Position numbers and translations under genes: made by a program. The notes under the pieces are model-generated. The model saw only the letters and a list, made by a program, of their open reading frames with translations. It made no database searches and was not told the origin of the DNA. Positions 46,763 to 57,941 of a DNA stretch of 64,000 nt are shown here, piece after piece. The DNA is taken from positions 4,526,001 through 4,590,000 of the forward strand of contig NZ_JARUND010000001.1 in assembly GCF_036898825.1 (NCBI RefSeq), in the 5' to 3' direction. Source of the DNA: Streptomyces sp. B21-083. GTDB lineage: Bacteria; Actinomycetota; Actinomycetes; Streptomycetales; Streptomycetaceae. Within the stretch, counting starts at the first letter, position 1. The number at the start of each line of letters is the position of its first letter.

Positions 46763-47509
46763 CTACCCAGCGAGGTTGACGTTCGAACCCTTCACCGTGA
46801 TGTCCACGCCGGTCTTCGCCGCCTCGACCGAGTCCAGCTTGATACCGCCGGGCAGGCCCTCGATCTTCTGCTGGAAGTCCGTCACCGCTCGCATCCTGCC
46901 GTCGGCGAGGTCGATGCCCAGGTTGGGCAGGGAGTCCGCCTTCACCTTCACCGTGTCGCCGGCGACCGTGACCGTGCTGAGGACCGACACCGGCTGCGGA
47001 AGCTGCTTGCCGAGCACCGTCGCCTCGACGGCGACCTTGATCTTGCCGTTGCCGCCGTCCGAGAGGCCCACGACCGTGGCGGTCACACCGGGGACCACCT
47101 CCGTGGGCTGCGATCCGGTGGTCGCCTTGGCCGCCTTCAGCAGCTCGGCGTACGTGATGTTGGCGCTGCCGGTCGCGGTGGCCGCGGTGGCGGAGCTGTA
47201 GTCGCCGCTGAACTCGACACCTTGCATCCGGGCGTTCAGGTCGTCGATGCGGATGTTCTGGCCGGAGGTGCCGGTGGCGGCGTCGTAGTCCTTGATGCCG
47301 ACCTCGACGTCGTCCAGTTCGCCGCCGGCGACCTGGGTGAGGAAGGGGAAGCCCTTGATGGACACGTCCGGGGTGGTGGCCAGGCCCTCGTTGGTCCTGA
47401 GCCGGTCCGCGACCTCGTCCTCCGCGAAACCGACGGCGACGCGGTCGGCGATCACGAAGAGGCCGCCGAGGATCACGGCGACGATGAGGAGTATTCGGAG
47501 TGCACGCAT
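46763..47509 (-). CDS. LmeA-type DUF2993 secreted phospholipid-binding protein
   Basis: 248 aa. The N-terminal signal anchor (ALRILLIVAVILGGLFVIAD) precedes a DUF2993 domain (DVSIKGFPFLTQVAGGELDD and the C-terminal KGSNVNL). LmeA in mycobacteria binds phosphoinositides in the periplasm during lipomannan elongation; Streptomyces homologs are less studied. No lipobox Cys is visible, so it is anchored by the signal segment. It appears monocistronic. An AT-free repeated CCTGCGTT stretch lies just downstream (46708-46741). Confidence 0.82.
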   Translation of the reverse strand: MRALRILLIVAVILGGLFVIADRVAVGFAEDEVADRLRTNEGLATTPDVSIKGFPFLTQVAGGELDDVEVGIKDYDAATGTSGQNIRIDDLNARMQGVEFSGDYSSATAATATGSANITYAELLKAAKATTGSQPTEVVPGVTATVVGLSDGGNGKIKVAVEATVLGKQLPQPVSVLSTVTVAGDTVKVKADSLPNLGIDLADGRMRAVTDFQQKIEGLPGGIKLDSVEAAKTGVDITVKGSNVNLAG

Positions 47510-47651
47510 GTTCGTGACGGTACCGGGGGTGGTGTTGCCGGTGGGCGGGGTGGGGATGGTTGTCGATCAGTTGTGACAGGGGCCGGTGTCACTGGGGCCT
47601 GCGCTGGAAAGATGCCGTAAACGGGCGGGTGGGTAAGTGGGTCGGCAAAAC

Positions 47652-48770
47652 CTAGGCCAACGCCCGCCCCACCAGCCACACCGCCGGTGCCGCCGTCGCC
47701 AGGGGCAACGCGACGCCCGCCGTGAAGTGGACGAACCTCGACGGGTAGTCGTAGCTGGCCACCCGGTGTCCGACGAGCGCACAGACTCCCGCCGCGACCC
47801 CCAGCAACGCACCCCCCGTACCCAGGTCCGTCATCCCCCCGACCGCGATCCCGGCCCCCGCGGCCGCCAGCAGGGCGACCACCACGGACGCCACCGTCGG
47901 CAACGGCAACGCCCGCGCGAGCACAGCCGCCGCGACCGCCGCCGCCCCGACGCTCACCGCGTCCGGCTCCGCCGCCAGGTGACCGGTCGCGATGATCGCC
48001 AGCGCCGCCGAGGCGACCGTCGCCATCAGGCCGGACATCCGGGTGTCCGGGTCCGCGTGGGACCGCAGTTGCAGGACCAGGGTCAGCAGGACCCACGCCC
48101 CGAGCGTGCCCAGGATCGCCGCCGGCGCGTTCTCGCGCCCCGCCGCCAGCAGCGCCACGTCCGCCGTCAGCGCGCCCAGGAAGGCGAGGGCGATGCCCTG
48201 GCGGGCGGGCCACATCCCGTTCAGCCGGAACCAGCCCGCCGCCGTGACCGCCTGGAGGATGACGAGGGGCGCGACCAGCGCGTACGACCCGATGGCCGCC
48301 GTACCGGACAGCAGCAGCGCCAGCAGTGCCGTGAGGCCTGCGGGCTGTATCCCCGGCTCGATGATCGGCGAACGTCCCTCAAGCCGGGCCCGCTGCGCGT
48401 CGGTGATACGCGCGTTGCCGGCGACCGTGGCGGGACCGTACCCGGCGTCCGCGGGGGCCCCTTGGGGCTGCAGGTACGGAGCCGGGGTCTCCGGCACCTC
48501 GGCCATCACGGCCGGAGCGACCGGGTCGACGGGGGCGACGGGGGCGTGCATCTGCGTCTCCCAGGTCTGTCCCTGCCACTGCTGCGTGTACTGCTGCGCC
48601 TCCGCGTCGTCGTACGCCGGCTGCTGCCCCGGCCAGGCCTGGGGCTGCTGTCCCCCGTACGGCTGCTGCGGCTGTTGCTGCTGCTGTTGGTGCTGCTGAT
48701 ACGGGTCGTAACCCTGGTACGCGTCCCCGTACTGCCCGTCGTACTGCCCATATGGCTGCTGGTCGCTCAT
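47652..48770 (-). CDS. Integral membrane protein with Gln/Tyr-rich N-terminus
   Basis: 372 aa. The first ~115 residues are Gln-, Tyr- and Pro-rich and lie in the cytoplasm. From about 140 onward there are eight or nine hydrophobic helices (PAGLTALLALLLSGTAAIGS to the C-terminus). I recognise no catalytic motif. It is 10 bp downstream of the MoaD/ThiS-type gene, so it is probably co-transcribed. Found beside glnR in other Streptomyces, but its function is unknown. Confidence 0.75.
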   Translation of the reverse strand: MSDQQPYGQYDGQYGDAYQGYDPYQQHQQQQQQPQQPYGGQQPQAWPGQQPAYDDAEAQQYTQQWQGQTWETQMHAPVAPVDPVAPAVMAEVPETPAPYLQPQGAPADAGYGPATVAGNARITDAQRARLEGRSPIIEPGIQPAGLTALLALLLSGTAAIGSYALVAPLVILQAVTAAGWFRLNGMWPARQGIALAFLGALTADVALLAAGRENAPAAILGTLGAWVLLTLVLQLRSHADPDTRMSGLMATVASAALAIIATGHLAAEPDAVSVGAAAVAAAVLARALPLPTVASVVVALLAAAGAGIAVGGMTDLGTGGALLGVAAGVCALVGHRVASYDYPSRFVHFTAGVALPLATAAPAVWLVGRALA

Positions 48771-48780
48771 GACGCTGTGC

Positions 48781-49035
48781 TCACCCTCCTGCGAACGGCG
48801 GGAGCACCTCGACCGTGCCGCCCTCGGCCAGCCGTACCGTCTCATGTTCGCGGGTGCCCACGGGGTCACCGTCGATGAGGAACGAGCATCGGCGCAGGAC
48901 CTGGACGAGTTCGCCGGGGTGTCGCTCGCGGACCCCGTCGAGCGCCTCCGCGAGGGTGGCCGCGTCGTACGGCTCCTCTGCGACCCCTGCCGCGGCTTTC
49001 GCGGCGGCCCAGTAGCGCACCGTGACCTTTGGCAT
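48781..49035 (-). CDS. MoaD/ThiS-family sulfur carrier protein
   Basis: 84 aa, beta-grasp ubiquitin-like fold (KVTVRYWAAAKAAAGVAEEP, VLRRCSFLIDGDPV) ending VEVLPPFAGG with the C-terminal Gly-Gly that accepts sulfur after adenylation. The start is ATG 49035. Whether it serves molybdopterin, thiamine or another pathway is not shown here; no MoaE or ThiG is near. The membrane protein gene follows after 10 bp. Confidence 0.85.
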   Translation of the reverse strand: MPKVTVRYWAAAKAAAGVAEEPYDAATLAEALDGVRERHPGELVQVLRRCSFLIDGDPVGTREHETVRLAEGGTVEVLPPFAGG

Positions 49036-49089
49036 CTGCCTGTCTCTGCTCTCTGCTTCCTCGATCAATCGGCTGTGACTACGTTCAGG

Positions 49090-50001
49090 CTAGCCCGCCT
49101 TCGCGACAGCCCAGTCCCCGATGCGCCGCAACAACTCCTCGCCCGCCGCGTGCTCCGCGTGCCCCATCCCCGGCTCCAGCCACAGTTCGCCCGCGTCACC
49201 GGCCGCGCCCGCGAGCATCCGGGGATGGTCCACCGGGAAGTAGCCGTCCCGGTCGCCGTGCACGATCAGCAGCGGCCGCGGCGCCATCCGCGCCGCCGCC
49301 TCCACCGGGGAGAGCGGTACGGGGTCCCAGTGCCGGTGGTGGATGCGCGTACGCAGGCCGTAGCGGCTTATTAGGCGGCCCTCGGGACGGGTGATCAGCC
49401 AGTGCACGCGCCGCATGGGGGCCGTACCCCGGTAGTACCAACGGGCCGGCGCACTCACCGAGACCACCACGTCCGAGGCCGCCTCCGTGCGCCCCCCGCG
49501 CTTCGGTCCGTAGAGCGCGGCGTGCCGCAGGACCACCGAGCCGCCCATCGAGAAACCGACCGTGGCCACCCGGGTGTGCCCGAGCTCACGTGCCCAGCGA
49601 ACCGCGGCGGCCAGATCGAGGACCTCGCGGTCACCGACCGTCGAACGGCCGCCGGACGCCCCGTGCCCCCGGAAGGAGAACGTCAGCACCGCCCCGTACC
49701 GCGCGAACGCCTCCGCCACCCGTCGAACGTGCGGCCGGTCCACATCCCCCGTGAACCCGTGCGCGACAACGAACACGAGGTGATCGGAGAGGTGCCCGGA
49801 AGGGGGACTGGAAGGGGGCCTGGCCGGGTGACCGGAAGGTGGCGTCGGGGTGTCGTATACAACGCCTCCCGGCTCGTATACGGCATCGATCGTCACCCCG
49901 TCGTCGGTGGTCAGAAACCTCCGCAGAGGGGTGCGATCGGCCGTCTCAGAGTTCGGGACGGCGAAAGATCGCGTCACATGACCTGCCGGACCAGTGCTCA
50001 T
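49090..50001 (-). CDS. Alpha/beta hydrolase
   Basis: 303 aa. The nucleophile elbow is GFSMGGSV; an oxyanion HGFTGD loop comes earlier ([14 protein letters not shown]), and the Asp and His are in [13 protein letters not shown] and GMGHAEHA. There is no signal peptide. A Pro/Ser-rich linker (about 52-72) is unusual. It is divergent from glnR. The substrate is unknown. Confidence 0.82.
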   Translation of the reverse strand: MSTGPAGHVTRSFAVPNSETADRTPLRRFLTTDDGVTIDAVYEPGGVVYDTPTPPSGHPARPPSSPPSGHLSDHLVFVVAHGFTGDVDRPHVRRVAEAFARYGAVLTFSFRGHGASGGRSTVGDREVLDLAAAVRWARELGHTRVATVGFSMGGSVVLRHAALYGPKRGGRTEAASDVVVSVSAPARWYYRGTAPMRRVHWLITRPEGRLISRYGLRTRIHHRHWDPVPLSPVEAAARMAPRPLLIVHGDRDGYFPVDHPRMLAGAAGDAGELWLEPGMGHAEHAAGEELLRRIGDWAVAKAG

Positions 50002-50283
50002 GTGGGCTATTCTGCTGGGCAGAGGACTCGGGCAGCGCAGCCCCCGGGTCCTTTTGTGCTTTCGGTGGCGCTGTATACAAAGCGGGATGCGAGCGGAACG
50101 CTCCAGGAAACCGCAGGTGTACGGCACGTGGATCGCGCAGCAGTACAGCAGTGCCGCAAACGTCCTCGCAGGGACCGAGGAGGAACCAGACGTTATGGGC
50201 GACCGAACCGAGAACGACCGTACGCACGACCGTATGGCGACGACGATCCGGACAGGAACGACGATCCGGGGAGGTGGGACGCG

Positions 50284-51096
50284 ATGAGTTCACTTCTGCT
50301 CCTGACCAACGCCCTCCAGCCGTCGACGGAGGTGCTTCCCGCTCTCGGCCTCCTTCTGCACAACGTGCGCGTGGCGCCGGCGGAGGGCCCCGCTCTCGTC
50401 GACACCCCGGGCGCCGACGTCATCCTGATCGACGGCCGACGGGACCTCCCGCAGGTGCGCAGCCTGTGCCAGCTGCTGCGTTCCACCGGCCCCGGCTGTC
50501 CTCTGATCCTCGTCGTCACCGAGGGCGGCCTCGCGGCCGTCACCGCCGACTGGGGTATCGACGACGTCCTGCTGGACACCGCCGGGCCCGCCGAGGTCGA
50601 GGCACGACTGCGGCTCGCCATGGGGCGCCAGCAGATCGTCAACGACGACTCCCCGATGGAGATCCGCAACGGCGACCTCTCGGTCGACGAGGCGACGTAC
50701 AGCGCGAAGCTCAAGGGCCGGGTCCTCGACCTGACCTTCAAGGAGTTCGAGCTCCTGAAGTACCTGGCCCAGCACCCCGGTCGCGTCTTCACCCGCGCCC
50801 AGCTCCTCCAGGAGGTCTGGGGCTACGACTACTTCGGTGGCACCCGTACGGTCGACGTGCACGTACGGCGCCTCCGCGCGAAGCTCGGCCCCGAGCACGA
50901 GTCGCTGATCGGGACCGTCCGGAACGTCGGTTATCGATTCGTTACGCCGGAGAAGGGCGACCGCACGAGCGACGAGGCGAAGGCCAAGGCGGCTGCTCTC
51001 GCGAAGTCGGACGGTGCGGGCGCTACGGGCGATTCGGGCGATACGGCGGCTCTGGACGCCGTCACGGAGCCGTCCGAGGTCAACGCCGAGGCGTGA
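50284..51096 (+). CDS. glnR: Nitrogen-response regulator GlnR
   Basis: 270 aa, OmpR-type. The N-terminal receiver-like domain ([20 protein letters not shown]) lacks the normal phosphorylation pocket but keeps Asp in [10 protein letters not shown], characteristic of this orphan. The C-terminal winged helix [20 protein letters not shown] and [20 protein letters not shown] is nearly identical to S. coelicolor GlnR. GlnR controls glnA, amtB, nirB and other nitrogen genes. The Ala/Lys-rich tail (about 230-270) is variable. ATG 50284 has GGGAGG upstream. Confidence 0.95.
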   Translation: MSSLLLLTNALQPSTEVLPALGLLLHNVRVAPAEGPALVDTPGADVILIDGRRDLPQVRSLCQLLRSTGPGCPLILVVTEGGLAAVTADWGIDDVLLDTAGPAEVEARLRLAMGRQQIVNDDSPMEIRNGDLSVDEATYSAKLKGRVLDLTFKEFELLKYLAQHPGRVFTRAQLLQEVWGYDYFGGTRTVDVHVRRLRAKLGPEHESLIGTVRNVGYRFVTPEKGDRTSDEAKAKAAALAKSDGAGATGDSGDTAALDAVTEPSEVNAEA

Positions 51097-51213
51097 GCCG
51101 CAGTACGCGACGCACCCGGGTGACAGCTCACGGCGTGGTCCGCGCTCCGGGCGGGTGGGTAACGAAGTCCTTACGCCCTGCCCAGAGCGGGTCCATCCGC
51201 GTAGACTCCGTGA

Positions 51214-52239
51214 GTGGCCAAGGTGACTAGGGATGATGTGGCTCGGCTGGCGGGGACCTCCACCGCCGTCGTCAGTTATGTCATCAACAACGGACCCCGG
51301 CCGGTTGCCCCGGCCACGCGCGAGCGTGTCCTCGCCGCGATCAAGGAACTGAGCTACCGGCCCGACCGGGTCGCCCAGGCGATGGCGTCGCGGCGCACGG
51401 ACCTCATAGGCCTGATCGTGCCGGACGCGCGCCAGCCCTTCTTCGGGGAGATGGCGCACGCGGTCGAACAGGCCGCGTCCGAGCGCGGAAAGATGGTGCT
51501 GGTCGGCAACTCCGACTACATCGCCGAGCGCGAGGTCCACTATCTGCGGGCCTTCCTCGGTATGCGGGTCTCCGGGCTGATCCTGGTCAGCCACGCCCTG
51601 AACGACAACGCGGCGGCGGAGATCGAGGCCTGGGACGCCCGGGTCGTCCTCCTTCACGAACGCCCCGAGGCCATCGACGACGCCGCAGTCGTCACGGACG
51701 ACCTCGGCGGCGCCCACCTCGCCGTGCGCCATCTGCTGGAGCACGGCTACGAGTACGTCGCCTGTATCGGCGGCATCGCCGAGACCCCGGCGGTCGGCGA
51801 CCCGGTCTCCGACCACGTCCAGGGCTGGCGGCGCGCGATGGACGAGGCCGGTGTCTCCACGGAGGGCCGCCTCTTCGAGGTCCTCTACAACCGGTACGAC
51901 GCCTACACGGCCGCCCTGGAGATCCTCGCCGACCCGGACACCCGCCCCCCGGCCATCTTCTGCTCCACCGACGACCAGGCGATCGGCCTGCTGCGCGCGG
52001 CCCGCGAGCTGCGCATCGATGTCCCCGGCGAGCTGGCGGTGGCCGGCTTCGACGACATCAAGGAAGCGGCCCTGGCGGACCCGCCCCTCACCACCGTCGC
52101 CTCCGACCGCCCCGGCATGGCCCGCGCGGCCGTTGACCTGGTCCTCGACGACGGGGTACGGGTGGCGGGCTCGCGGCGCGAGCGCCTGAAGCTGTTCCCG
52201 TCGCGCTTGGTGACCCGGCGTTCCTGCGGCTGCGAGTAA
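51214..52239 (+). CDS. LacI-family transcriptional regulator
   Basis: 341 aa. The N-terminal helix-turn-helix and hinge ([40 protein letters not shown]) precede a periplasmic-binding-like domain with [20 protein letters not shown]. The GTG start at 51214 overlaps no neighbour; glnR lies 117 bp upstream. No sugar operon is adjacent, so its target is unknown. Confidence 0.9.
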   Translation: MAKVTRDDVARLAGTSTAVVSYVINNGPRPVAPATRERVLAAIKELSYRPDRVAQAMASRRTDLIGLIVPDARQPFFGEMAHAVEQAASERGKMVLVGNSDYIAEREVHYLRAFLGMRVSGLILVSHALNDNAAAEIEAWDARVVLLHERPEAIDDAAVVTDDLGGAHLAVRHLLEHGYEYVACIGGIAETPAVGDPVSDHVQGWRRAMDEAGVSTEGRLFEVLYNRYDAYTAALEILADPDTRPPAIFCSTDDQAIGLLRAARELRIDVPGELAVAGFDDIKEAALADPPLTTVASDRPGMARAAVDLVLDDGVRVAGSRRERLKLFPSRLVTRRSCGCE

Positions 52240-52347
52240 CCGCCCAGAGCTGTTCGGTCGGGCCTTTATTTCGGGCATACGAGGTTCTGTCGGGCTTCTC
52301 AGGGAGCACTCAGCCAGCTCTCATGCTGGGGCGGCAAGCTCTGTTCC

Positions 52348-53502
52348 ATGACCGAGAGCTTCCGCCGCAGCGGCGAGTACGAGACCCCCCAGGGCAACGA
52401 GCCGCAGTCCGCGTACCCCCAGCAGCACGTCGCCTCTTCCCCCGTGAACCCGGAGTGGCCGCCCCCGCCGGCGTACGAGCCGCCGACGGTCCAGCAGCCC
52501 GCGTACCAGGAACCGGCCCAGACCCCGCAGACGCAGGCCCCGCAGGCCCAGCCCGCGGCCACGGCCACCCTCTTCGCGGAGCCCTCGGCCGATCCTGCCG
52601 CCCCCGCCCACCAGCGCAAGAAGCGCGCGAAGGGCCCCTTCGCCCTCCTCGCCGCAGTGGCCGTCGTCGCCGCGGCGATAGGCGGCGGCACGGCGTACGG
52701 CATCCAGGAACTGACCAACTCGGACTCCGCCGTCACCTCCAGCAGCACCAGCACCAACGTGGTGGCGTCGAGCGCGAAGGGCACGGTCTCCGGGGTCGCC
52801 GCGGCGGTCAGCCCGAGCATCGTCGAGATCAACGCGACCTCGAACTCGGGTTCCTCGACCGGCTCCGGCGTGATCATCACGTCCGACGGCGAGATCATCA
52901 CCAACAACCACGTCATCGCCGGTGCCTCGGCCGTCAAGGTGTCGACGAGCGACGGCAGGACGTACACCGCGAAGGTCGTCGGCACCGACAGCAAGAAGGA
53001 CCTCGCCCTCATCAAGCTGGAGAACGCCTCCGGCCTGAAGACGGCGACCCTCGGTGACTCCGCCGGCGTCCGGGTCGGCGACCAGGTCGTGGCGATCGGC
53101 TCCCCCGAGGGCCTGACCGGCACGGTCACCAGCGGCATCGTGTCCGCCCTCAACCGTGACGTCACCGTCGCCACGGAGGAGAGCCAGGGTCAGCAGCAGC
53201 AACAGCAGGGCGGCGGAAGCGGTGGTGGCTGGCCGTTCGAGTTCGGGGGCCAGCAGTTCAACGGCGACACCGGTACGTCCACGACGACGTACAAGGCCCT
53301 GCAGACGGACGCGTCCCTCAACCCCGGCAACTCCGGCGGCGCGCTCATCGACATGAACGGCAACATCATCGGCATCAACTCCGCGATGTACTCGGCGACT
53401 TCGTCCTCGTCGGACGCGGGCAGCGCGGGACTGGGCTTCGCCATCCCGATCAACACCGTCAAGTCCGACCTGGCGACACTGCGGTCCGGCTCCACCAGCT
53501 GA
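52348..53502 (+). CDS. Membrane-anchored HtrA-like serine protease (S1C)
   Basis: 384 aa. A Pro/Gln-rich cytoplasmic N-terminus (about 1-95) precedes one membrane helix (FALLAAVAVVAAAIGGGTAY) and an extracytoplasmic trypsin-like domain. The triad is His in TNNHVIAGA, Asp in KKDLALIKLE and Ser in LNPGNSGGAL. There is no PDZ domain, which shortens it compared with DegP. A Gln/Gly-rich loop (QQQQQGGGSGGG) precedes WPFEF. It sits upstream of an MprAB-like two-component pair, as does pepD in mycobacteria, suggesting envelope-stress control. Confidence 0.9.
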   Translation: MTESFRRSGEYETPQGNEPQSAYPQQHVASSPVNPEWPPPPAYEPPTVQQPAYQEPAQTPQTQAPQAQPAATATLFAEPSADPAAPAHQRKKRAKGPFALLAAVAVVAAAIGGGTAYGIQELTNSDSAVTSSSTSTNVVASSAKGTVSGVAAAVSPSIVEINATSNSGSSTGSGVIITSDGEIITNNHVIAGASAVKVSTSDGRTYTAKVVGTDSKKDLALIKLENASGLKTATLGDSAGVRVGDQVVAIGSPEGLTGTVTSGIVSALNRDVTVATEESQGQQQQQQGGGSGGGWPFEFGGQQFNGDTGTSTTTYKALQTDASLNPGNSGGALIDMNGNIIGINSAMYSATSSSSDAGSAGLGFAIPINTVKSDLATLRSGSTS

Positions 53503-53531
53503 CGCACGAGAGACAGAGACAGGGGTACGTC

Positions 53532-53729
53532 ATGATCAACCAGGTTTCGCACAAGCTGACCGCCGGCACGGCGGCCACCGGCCCGGCCTCCCTGGACCTC
53601 GCCCTCGGCGTGGCCTTCGCCCTGCACCCGCCGACGGCGACGCCCCGGGCCACGGAGGTCGCGACGGTCACGCGTACGGCCGCCGGGCGCAGGGCGACGA
53701 CGCGGATGCGCCGTCCAGCACTCAGCTGA
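53532..53729 (+). CDS. Small hypothetical protein between protease and response regulator
   Basis: 65 aa from ATG 53532, with a fair ribosome binding site (AGGGG about 8 bp upstream). Sequence is Ala/Thr/Arg-rich (LDLALGVAFALHPPTATPRA, AAGRRATTRMRRPALS) with no recognisable domain. It may be only an open frame in a high-GC spacer. If real, it is likely co-transcribed with the protease. Confidence 0.3.
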   Translation: MINQVSHKLTAGTAATGPASLDLALGVAFALHPPTATPRATEVATVTRTAAGRRATTRMRRPALS

Positions 53730-53854
53730 TCCGCTCCCCAGCTGATCCTTCTCCCCACGTCTTCTCCGCTGATCCTTCTTCTCCGCAGCAGACCGGAAAC
53801 GTGCGACGCTGATGGCGTCCGACACCTCCCACCGCACCCGAGGAACCCGCGACC

Positions 53855-54588
<734 letters not shown>

Positions 54589-54592
<4 letters not shown>

Positions 54593-56034
54593 GGCGGGTC
54601 GTACGCCGGTACCAGTCACTGCCGATCAGGTCCCGGCTGGCGCTGCTGGTCGCGGCGGCGGTGGCGTTCGCGGTGGCGGCGGTATCGGTGACGTGCTGGT
54701 TCCTGGTGCAGGGCAAGTTGTACGACCAGCTCAACACTGACCTGCAGAGGGGAATGAGGGGGCCCGGACAGATCCAGCAGGCCCAGATCGCCCTCAACGA
54801 CTGCTCCACAACCCCGCAGGGCAACGGTCTTTTCCGGAACAACTACACCCAACTGGTCACGGAGAGTGGAAAGGTCTGCGTCTTCGGCGATTCCACGGGC
54901 ACTGTTGAGGTCACCCAGTCCGACAAGAAGGCGATCAAGAGCGGGAACACCGACCGTGTCGAATTCCGCAACGGCACCGACGCGGACGGCGCCGAAGTAC
55001 GCGTGATGATCCGGCCGCTGGGTGCCACCACCACACCCACCGGGGAGATCGGACCCTATGTCGGGCTGGTCGTCGCCGTACCCCTGAAGGGCACGCAGAA
55101 CACCCTCAACGATCTCGCTCTGATCCTCCTCCTCGTCTCCGGCATCGGAGTCATCGGCGCCGGAGCCGCCGGTCTCGCCGTCGCCCGCGCAGGTCTCCGC
55201 CCCGTCGACAAACTCACCGAGGCCGTCGAACACGTGGCACGGACCGAGGACCTGAGCATCCGCATCCCGGTGGAGGACGAGAGCGACGACGAGGTGGCCC
55301 GCCTCTCCCGCTCCTTCAACTCGATGACAGGATCCCTCGCCAACTCCCGTGAGCTGCAGAAGCAGTTGATCGCCGACGCCGGCCACGAACTCCGCACGCC
55401 CCTCACCTCCCTCCGTACGAACATCGAACTCCTCACCCGCAGCGAGGAGACAGGCCGCCCCATCCCGGAGGCGGACCGCAAGGCGCTCCTCGCCTCGGTA
55501 AAGGCCCAGATGACCGAACTGGCCGCCCTGATCGGCGACTTGCAGGAGCTGTCCCGCTCGGAGGGCCAGCACGGCGAGCGCGTCCAGGTGGTCGCCCTGG
55601 AGGACACCGTGGAGTCGGCGTTGCGCCGAGCCCGGCTGCGTGGCCCGGAGTTGACGATCACGGCGGACATCCAGCCCTGGTTCGTCCGGGCGGAACCCTC
55701 GGCTCTGGAACGCGCGGTGGTCAACATCCTGGACAACGCGGTGAAGTTCAGCCCCGAGAACGGCACGATCGAGGTCCAGCTGACCGACGGCACTCTGACG
55801 GTCCGCGACCACGGCCCCGGCATCCCCGCCGACGAGATCCCCCACGTCTTCGACCGCTTCTGGCGCTCCCCGTCAGCACGAGCCCTCCCCGGTTCCGGCC
55901 TGGGCCTGTCGATCGTCGCCCGTACGGTCCAACAGGCGGGCGGCGAGGTCACGTTGGCCGGCGCGGAGGGCGGCGGCACGGTGGCTACGGTACGACTGCC
56001 GGGGGCGCCTACTCCGCCGCCGGAGACCGTCTGA
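54589..56034 (+). CDS. Sensor histidine kinase, MprB-like
   Basis: 481 aa. Two membrane helices ([20 protein letters not shown] at about 18-38 and [20 protein letters not shown] at about 175-195) flank an extracellular sensor loop of about 135 residues. A HAMP domain ([20 protein letters not shown]) precedes the H-box [20 protein letters not shown], then N-box [14 protein letters not shown] and G-boxes DHGPGIP and [13 protein letters not shown] start overlapping the regulator stop. All catalytic residues are present. Confidence 0.93.
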
Positions 56035-56052
56035 CCAAGGCCCTCTGTGTGG

Positions 56053-56649
56053 TCACAGGCAGCGCAGCCGTTCCAGGGCCTCGCGAAGATCGCCGACCCA
56101 GCGGCTGTAGGCGGGGATTTGCTGAAGCACCGTCAAGGACACTCGCTGCCCCAGCCGGTCGAAGTCGTACTCAGGCCGATGCCGTGGGCCGAATGCCCGG
56201 CCCAGGGCCTTCTTCGGATCGGCGACCTTCTCGACCTCGCGCGGCGATCGGATCAACTCCCGTACCACCGTTGCCGGGCCGTCCGGCAAGGCAGTCGGGT
56301 CGGCGAGCATCCAGGCCTCCGTCTCCCGCACGGGGACGATCCCGACGACGCGTTTCGCGGACTGCGGTTGGCTCAGCCCAGCCCGTAGGGCGTCGACCTT
56401 GCCCCGCTCGTTGTGGTCGTGATGGACGACCACGACGTCCATGTGCTCCAGGAGCAATTCGACCTCTTGGACGACACGTTCACGTGGTGCGACGGTGAAG
56501 CAACTGCCGGGAGACGTCCCCACGAAGTCGAACCCGACCTCGGATTCCGACTCCAGTGCCTCCACTTGACGGTCGATGAGCGGCACGTAGAACCACTGGT
56601 CGCTCAGGCCCTCAGTCAGCAGCGCAATGCTCAGGTACCTACGCGCCAT
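56053..56649 (-). CDS. DUF4276 (TOPRIM-like) protein paired with AAA ATPase
   Basis: 198 aa. The N-terminal SIALLTEGLSDQWFYVPLID has the Glu of a TOPRIM-type fold, and VVVVHHDHNERGKVDA supplies the acidic-His strand (DxD-like HHDHNE). The REVTEAW-like RETEAWMLADP motif is typical of DUF4276. Such proteins act as nuclease effectors partnered with OLD-type ATPases. It overlaps the upstream AAA gene by 11 bp on the same strand, so the two are co-translated. Small size and pairing support a defence module (inference). Confidence 0.75.
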   Translation of the reverse strand: MARRYLSIALLTEGLSDQWFYVPLIDRQVEALESESEVGFDFVGTSPGSCFTVAPRERVVQEVELLLEHMDVVVVHHDHNERGKVDALRAGLSQPQSAKRVVGIVPVRETEAWMLADPTALPDGPATVVRELIRSPREVEKVADPKKALGRAFGPRHRPEYDFDRLGQRVSLTVLQQIPAYSRWVGDLREALERLRCL

Positions 56650-57865
56650 GGGCGTACCCCACGGGGTCGAGGTACTGGCGTACCTCCATGGGCGTGACGT
56701 AGGTTCCCCGCTCGCCATTGTCGGCGACCTTCCGGGACCGGGTCAGGCGAGCCGGCAATTTGCCTCCGCCGAGGCGAGTGACCGTGTCGAGGAAGACGAC
56801 GTCGTGGGGGGCGTCGTCGAGGAGGGAGGCAAGGACCACTGGGGAGTGCGAGGTCACAAGGATCTGGCGAAGGTCGACGTGACCCTCACTTCCAGGAATG
56901 CGGTATTTCGTCGAAGGTTCATACGAGCCAAGATCTGTGGCGCGCCCCCTCAGCCGCTCCAACAATCTGGGTACTCGGCTCGGATGCAACCCGTTCTCGG
57001 GTTCCTCGAACATCAGTACTCCGGGATGGGTTGGATCGTGTGCCGCCGCCAGCAAGGCAAGCACCCGCAGAGTCCCGCCGGAGACAACGCGTGTAGCCAT
57101 TCTCGGCTCATGTTTGTACTGGATCCAGACATCCCATTGGGCTCGATCCTGGTCCCGGACCACATCGATCTCGCGGATCTCGGGAAGGAGGGCCGACACA
57201 TCCGCGTCGAAGGCCCATTTCCGTTCCGGATCCCCCTCCCACAGCCGACCGAGCACGGCCCCGAGGTTGCGCCCGTCCTCGGCCAGTCGGTCGGAGTCGT
57301 ACGCGTCCGCGAACTGCCGCATCGCCTCAGGCACAGGGTCGAGGATCCACCAACTGGCAGCAGCACGTTTCAGTGAGTTGGAGGCGTCTTGGGACTCGTG
57401 CTCCTCCTCAATTCCAGGTGCCCTCCCGAACAAGAAGGAGGCATTGCCGTCGATCTGCTCGGCCGTCTCCGGTGACACCCCCAGTCCATGGCTGCCGACT
57501 GCCCCGAGCGACAGGTCGACGGCCAGCGGCTCCGGCGCATCGCGATAGCCGATCCTCACATCGACGCGCATGTGCACGGCTCCAAGGAACTGGACCTGCA
57601 CCAAGACCGTCGCGCTCATCCGGATCTCGTCGACCAACGCACCGTCCGGCCTCCGCCGAAACAACTCCCGGGGGCCGCCCCGCCTGGCATACCGAACCAG
57701 CGTCTGGCTGCTCGGCTCTCTCACCAGCTGTCCGAGCAACGCCACCGCTTCCAGCAGGTTGGACTTGCCCGAACCGTTCGCGCCCAGCAGGACGAGGAAC
57801 GGCGGCAGGTCGAGCGAGAAGTCGTCGAACGTCTTGAAGCCGTCGATCTCGATCCGGGTGATCAC
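56639..57865 (-). CDS. AAA ATPase (OLD/RecF-like), partner of DUF4276
   Basis: 408 aa. The N-terminal half has RIEIDGFKTFDDFSLDLPPF and Walker A GANGSGKSN. The signature and Walker B are SGGTLRVLALLAAAHD and VLMFEEPENGLHP, followed by ILVTSHSPVVLASL, all as in AAA_21/OLD ATPases. It lacks the TOPRIM domain of single-chain OLD; this is supplied by the overlapping DUF4276 gene. Architecture matches split OLD/PARIS-type anti-phage pairs, though PARIS uses DUF4435. It sits in an apparent insertion within conserved chromosome. Confidence 0.82.
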   Translation of the reverse strand: MITRIEIDGFKTFDDFSLDLPPFLVLLGANGSGKSNLLEAVALLGQLVREPSSQTLVRYARRGGPRELFRRRPDGALVDEIRMSATVLVQVQFLGAVHMRVDVRIGYRDAPEPLAVDLSLGAVGSHGLGVSPETAEQIDGNASFLFGRAPGIEEEHESQDASNSLKRAAASWWILDPVPEAMRQFADAYDSDRLAEDGRNLGAVLGRLWEGDPERKWAFDADVSALLPEIREIDVVRDQDRAQWDVWIQYKHEPRMATRVVSGGTLRVLALLAAAHDPTHPGVLMFEEPENGLHPSRVPRLLERLRGRATDLGSYEPSTKYRIPGSEGHVDLRQILVTSHSPVVLASLLDDAPHDVVFLDTVTRLGGGKLPARLTRSRKVADNGERGTYVTPMEVRQYLDPVGYAHGA

Positions 57866-57941
57866 CGCTGCTCCTCACGCACCGCAAACACACGAAACGG
57901 ATACAGCGCCACACTAGCCTTCCGCCCCGGACCGGGGCGCG

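Noticed and set aside
46572..47201. Plus-strand 209-codon frame opposite the LmeA-type gene
   Set aside because: Antisense shadow; the minus strand has a signal anchor and DUF2993 motifs.
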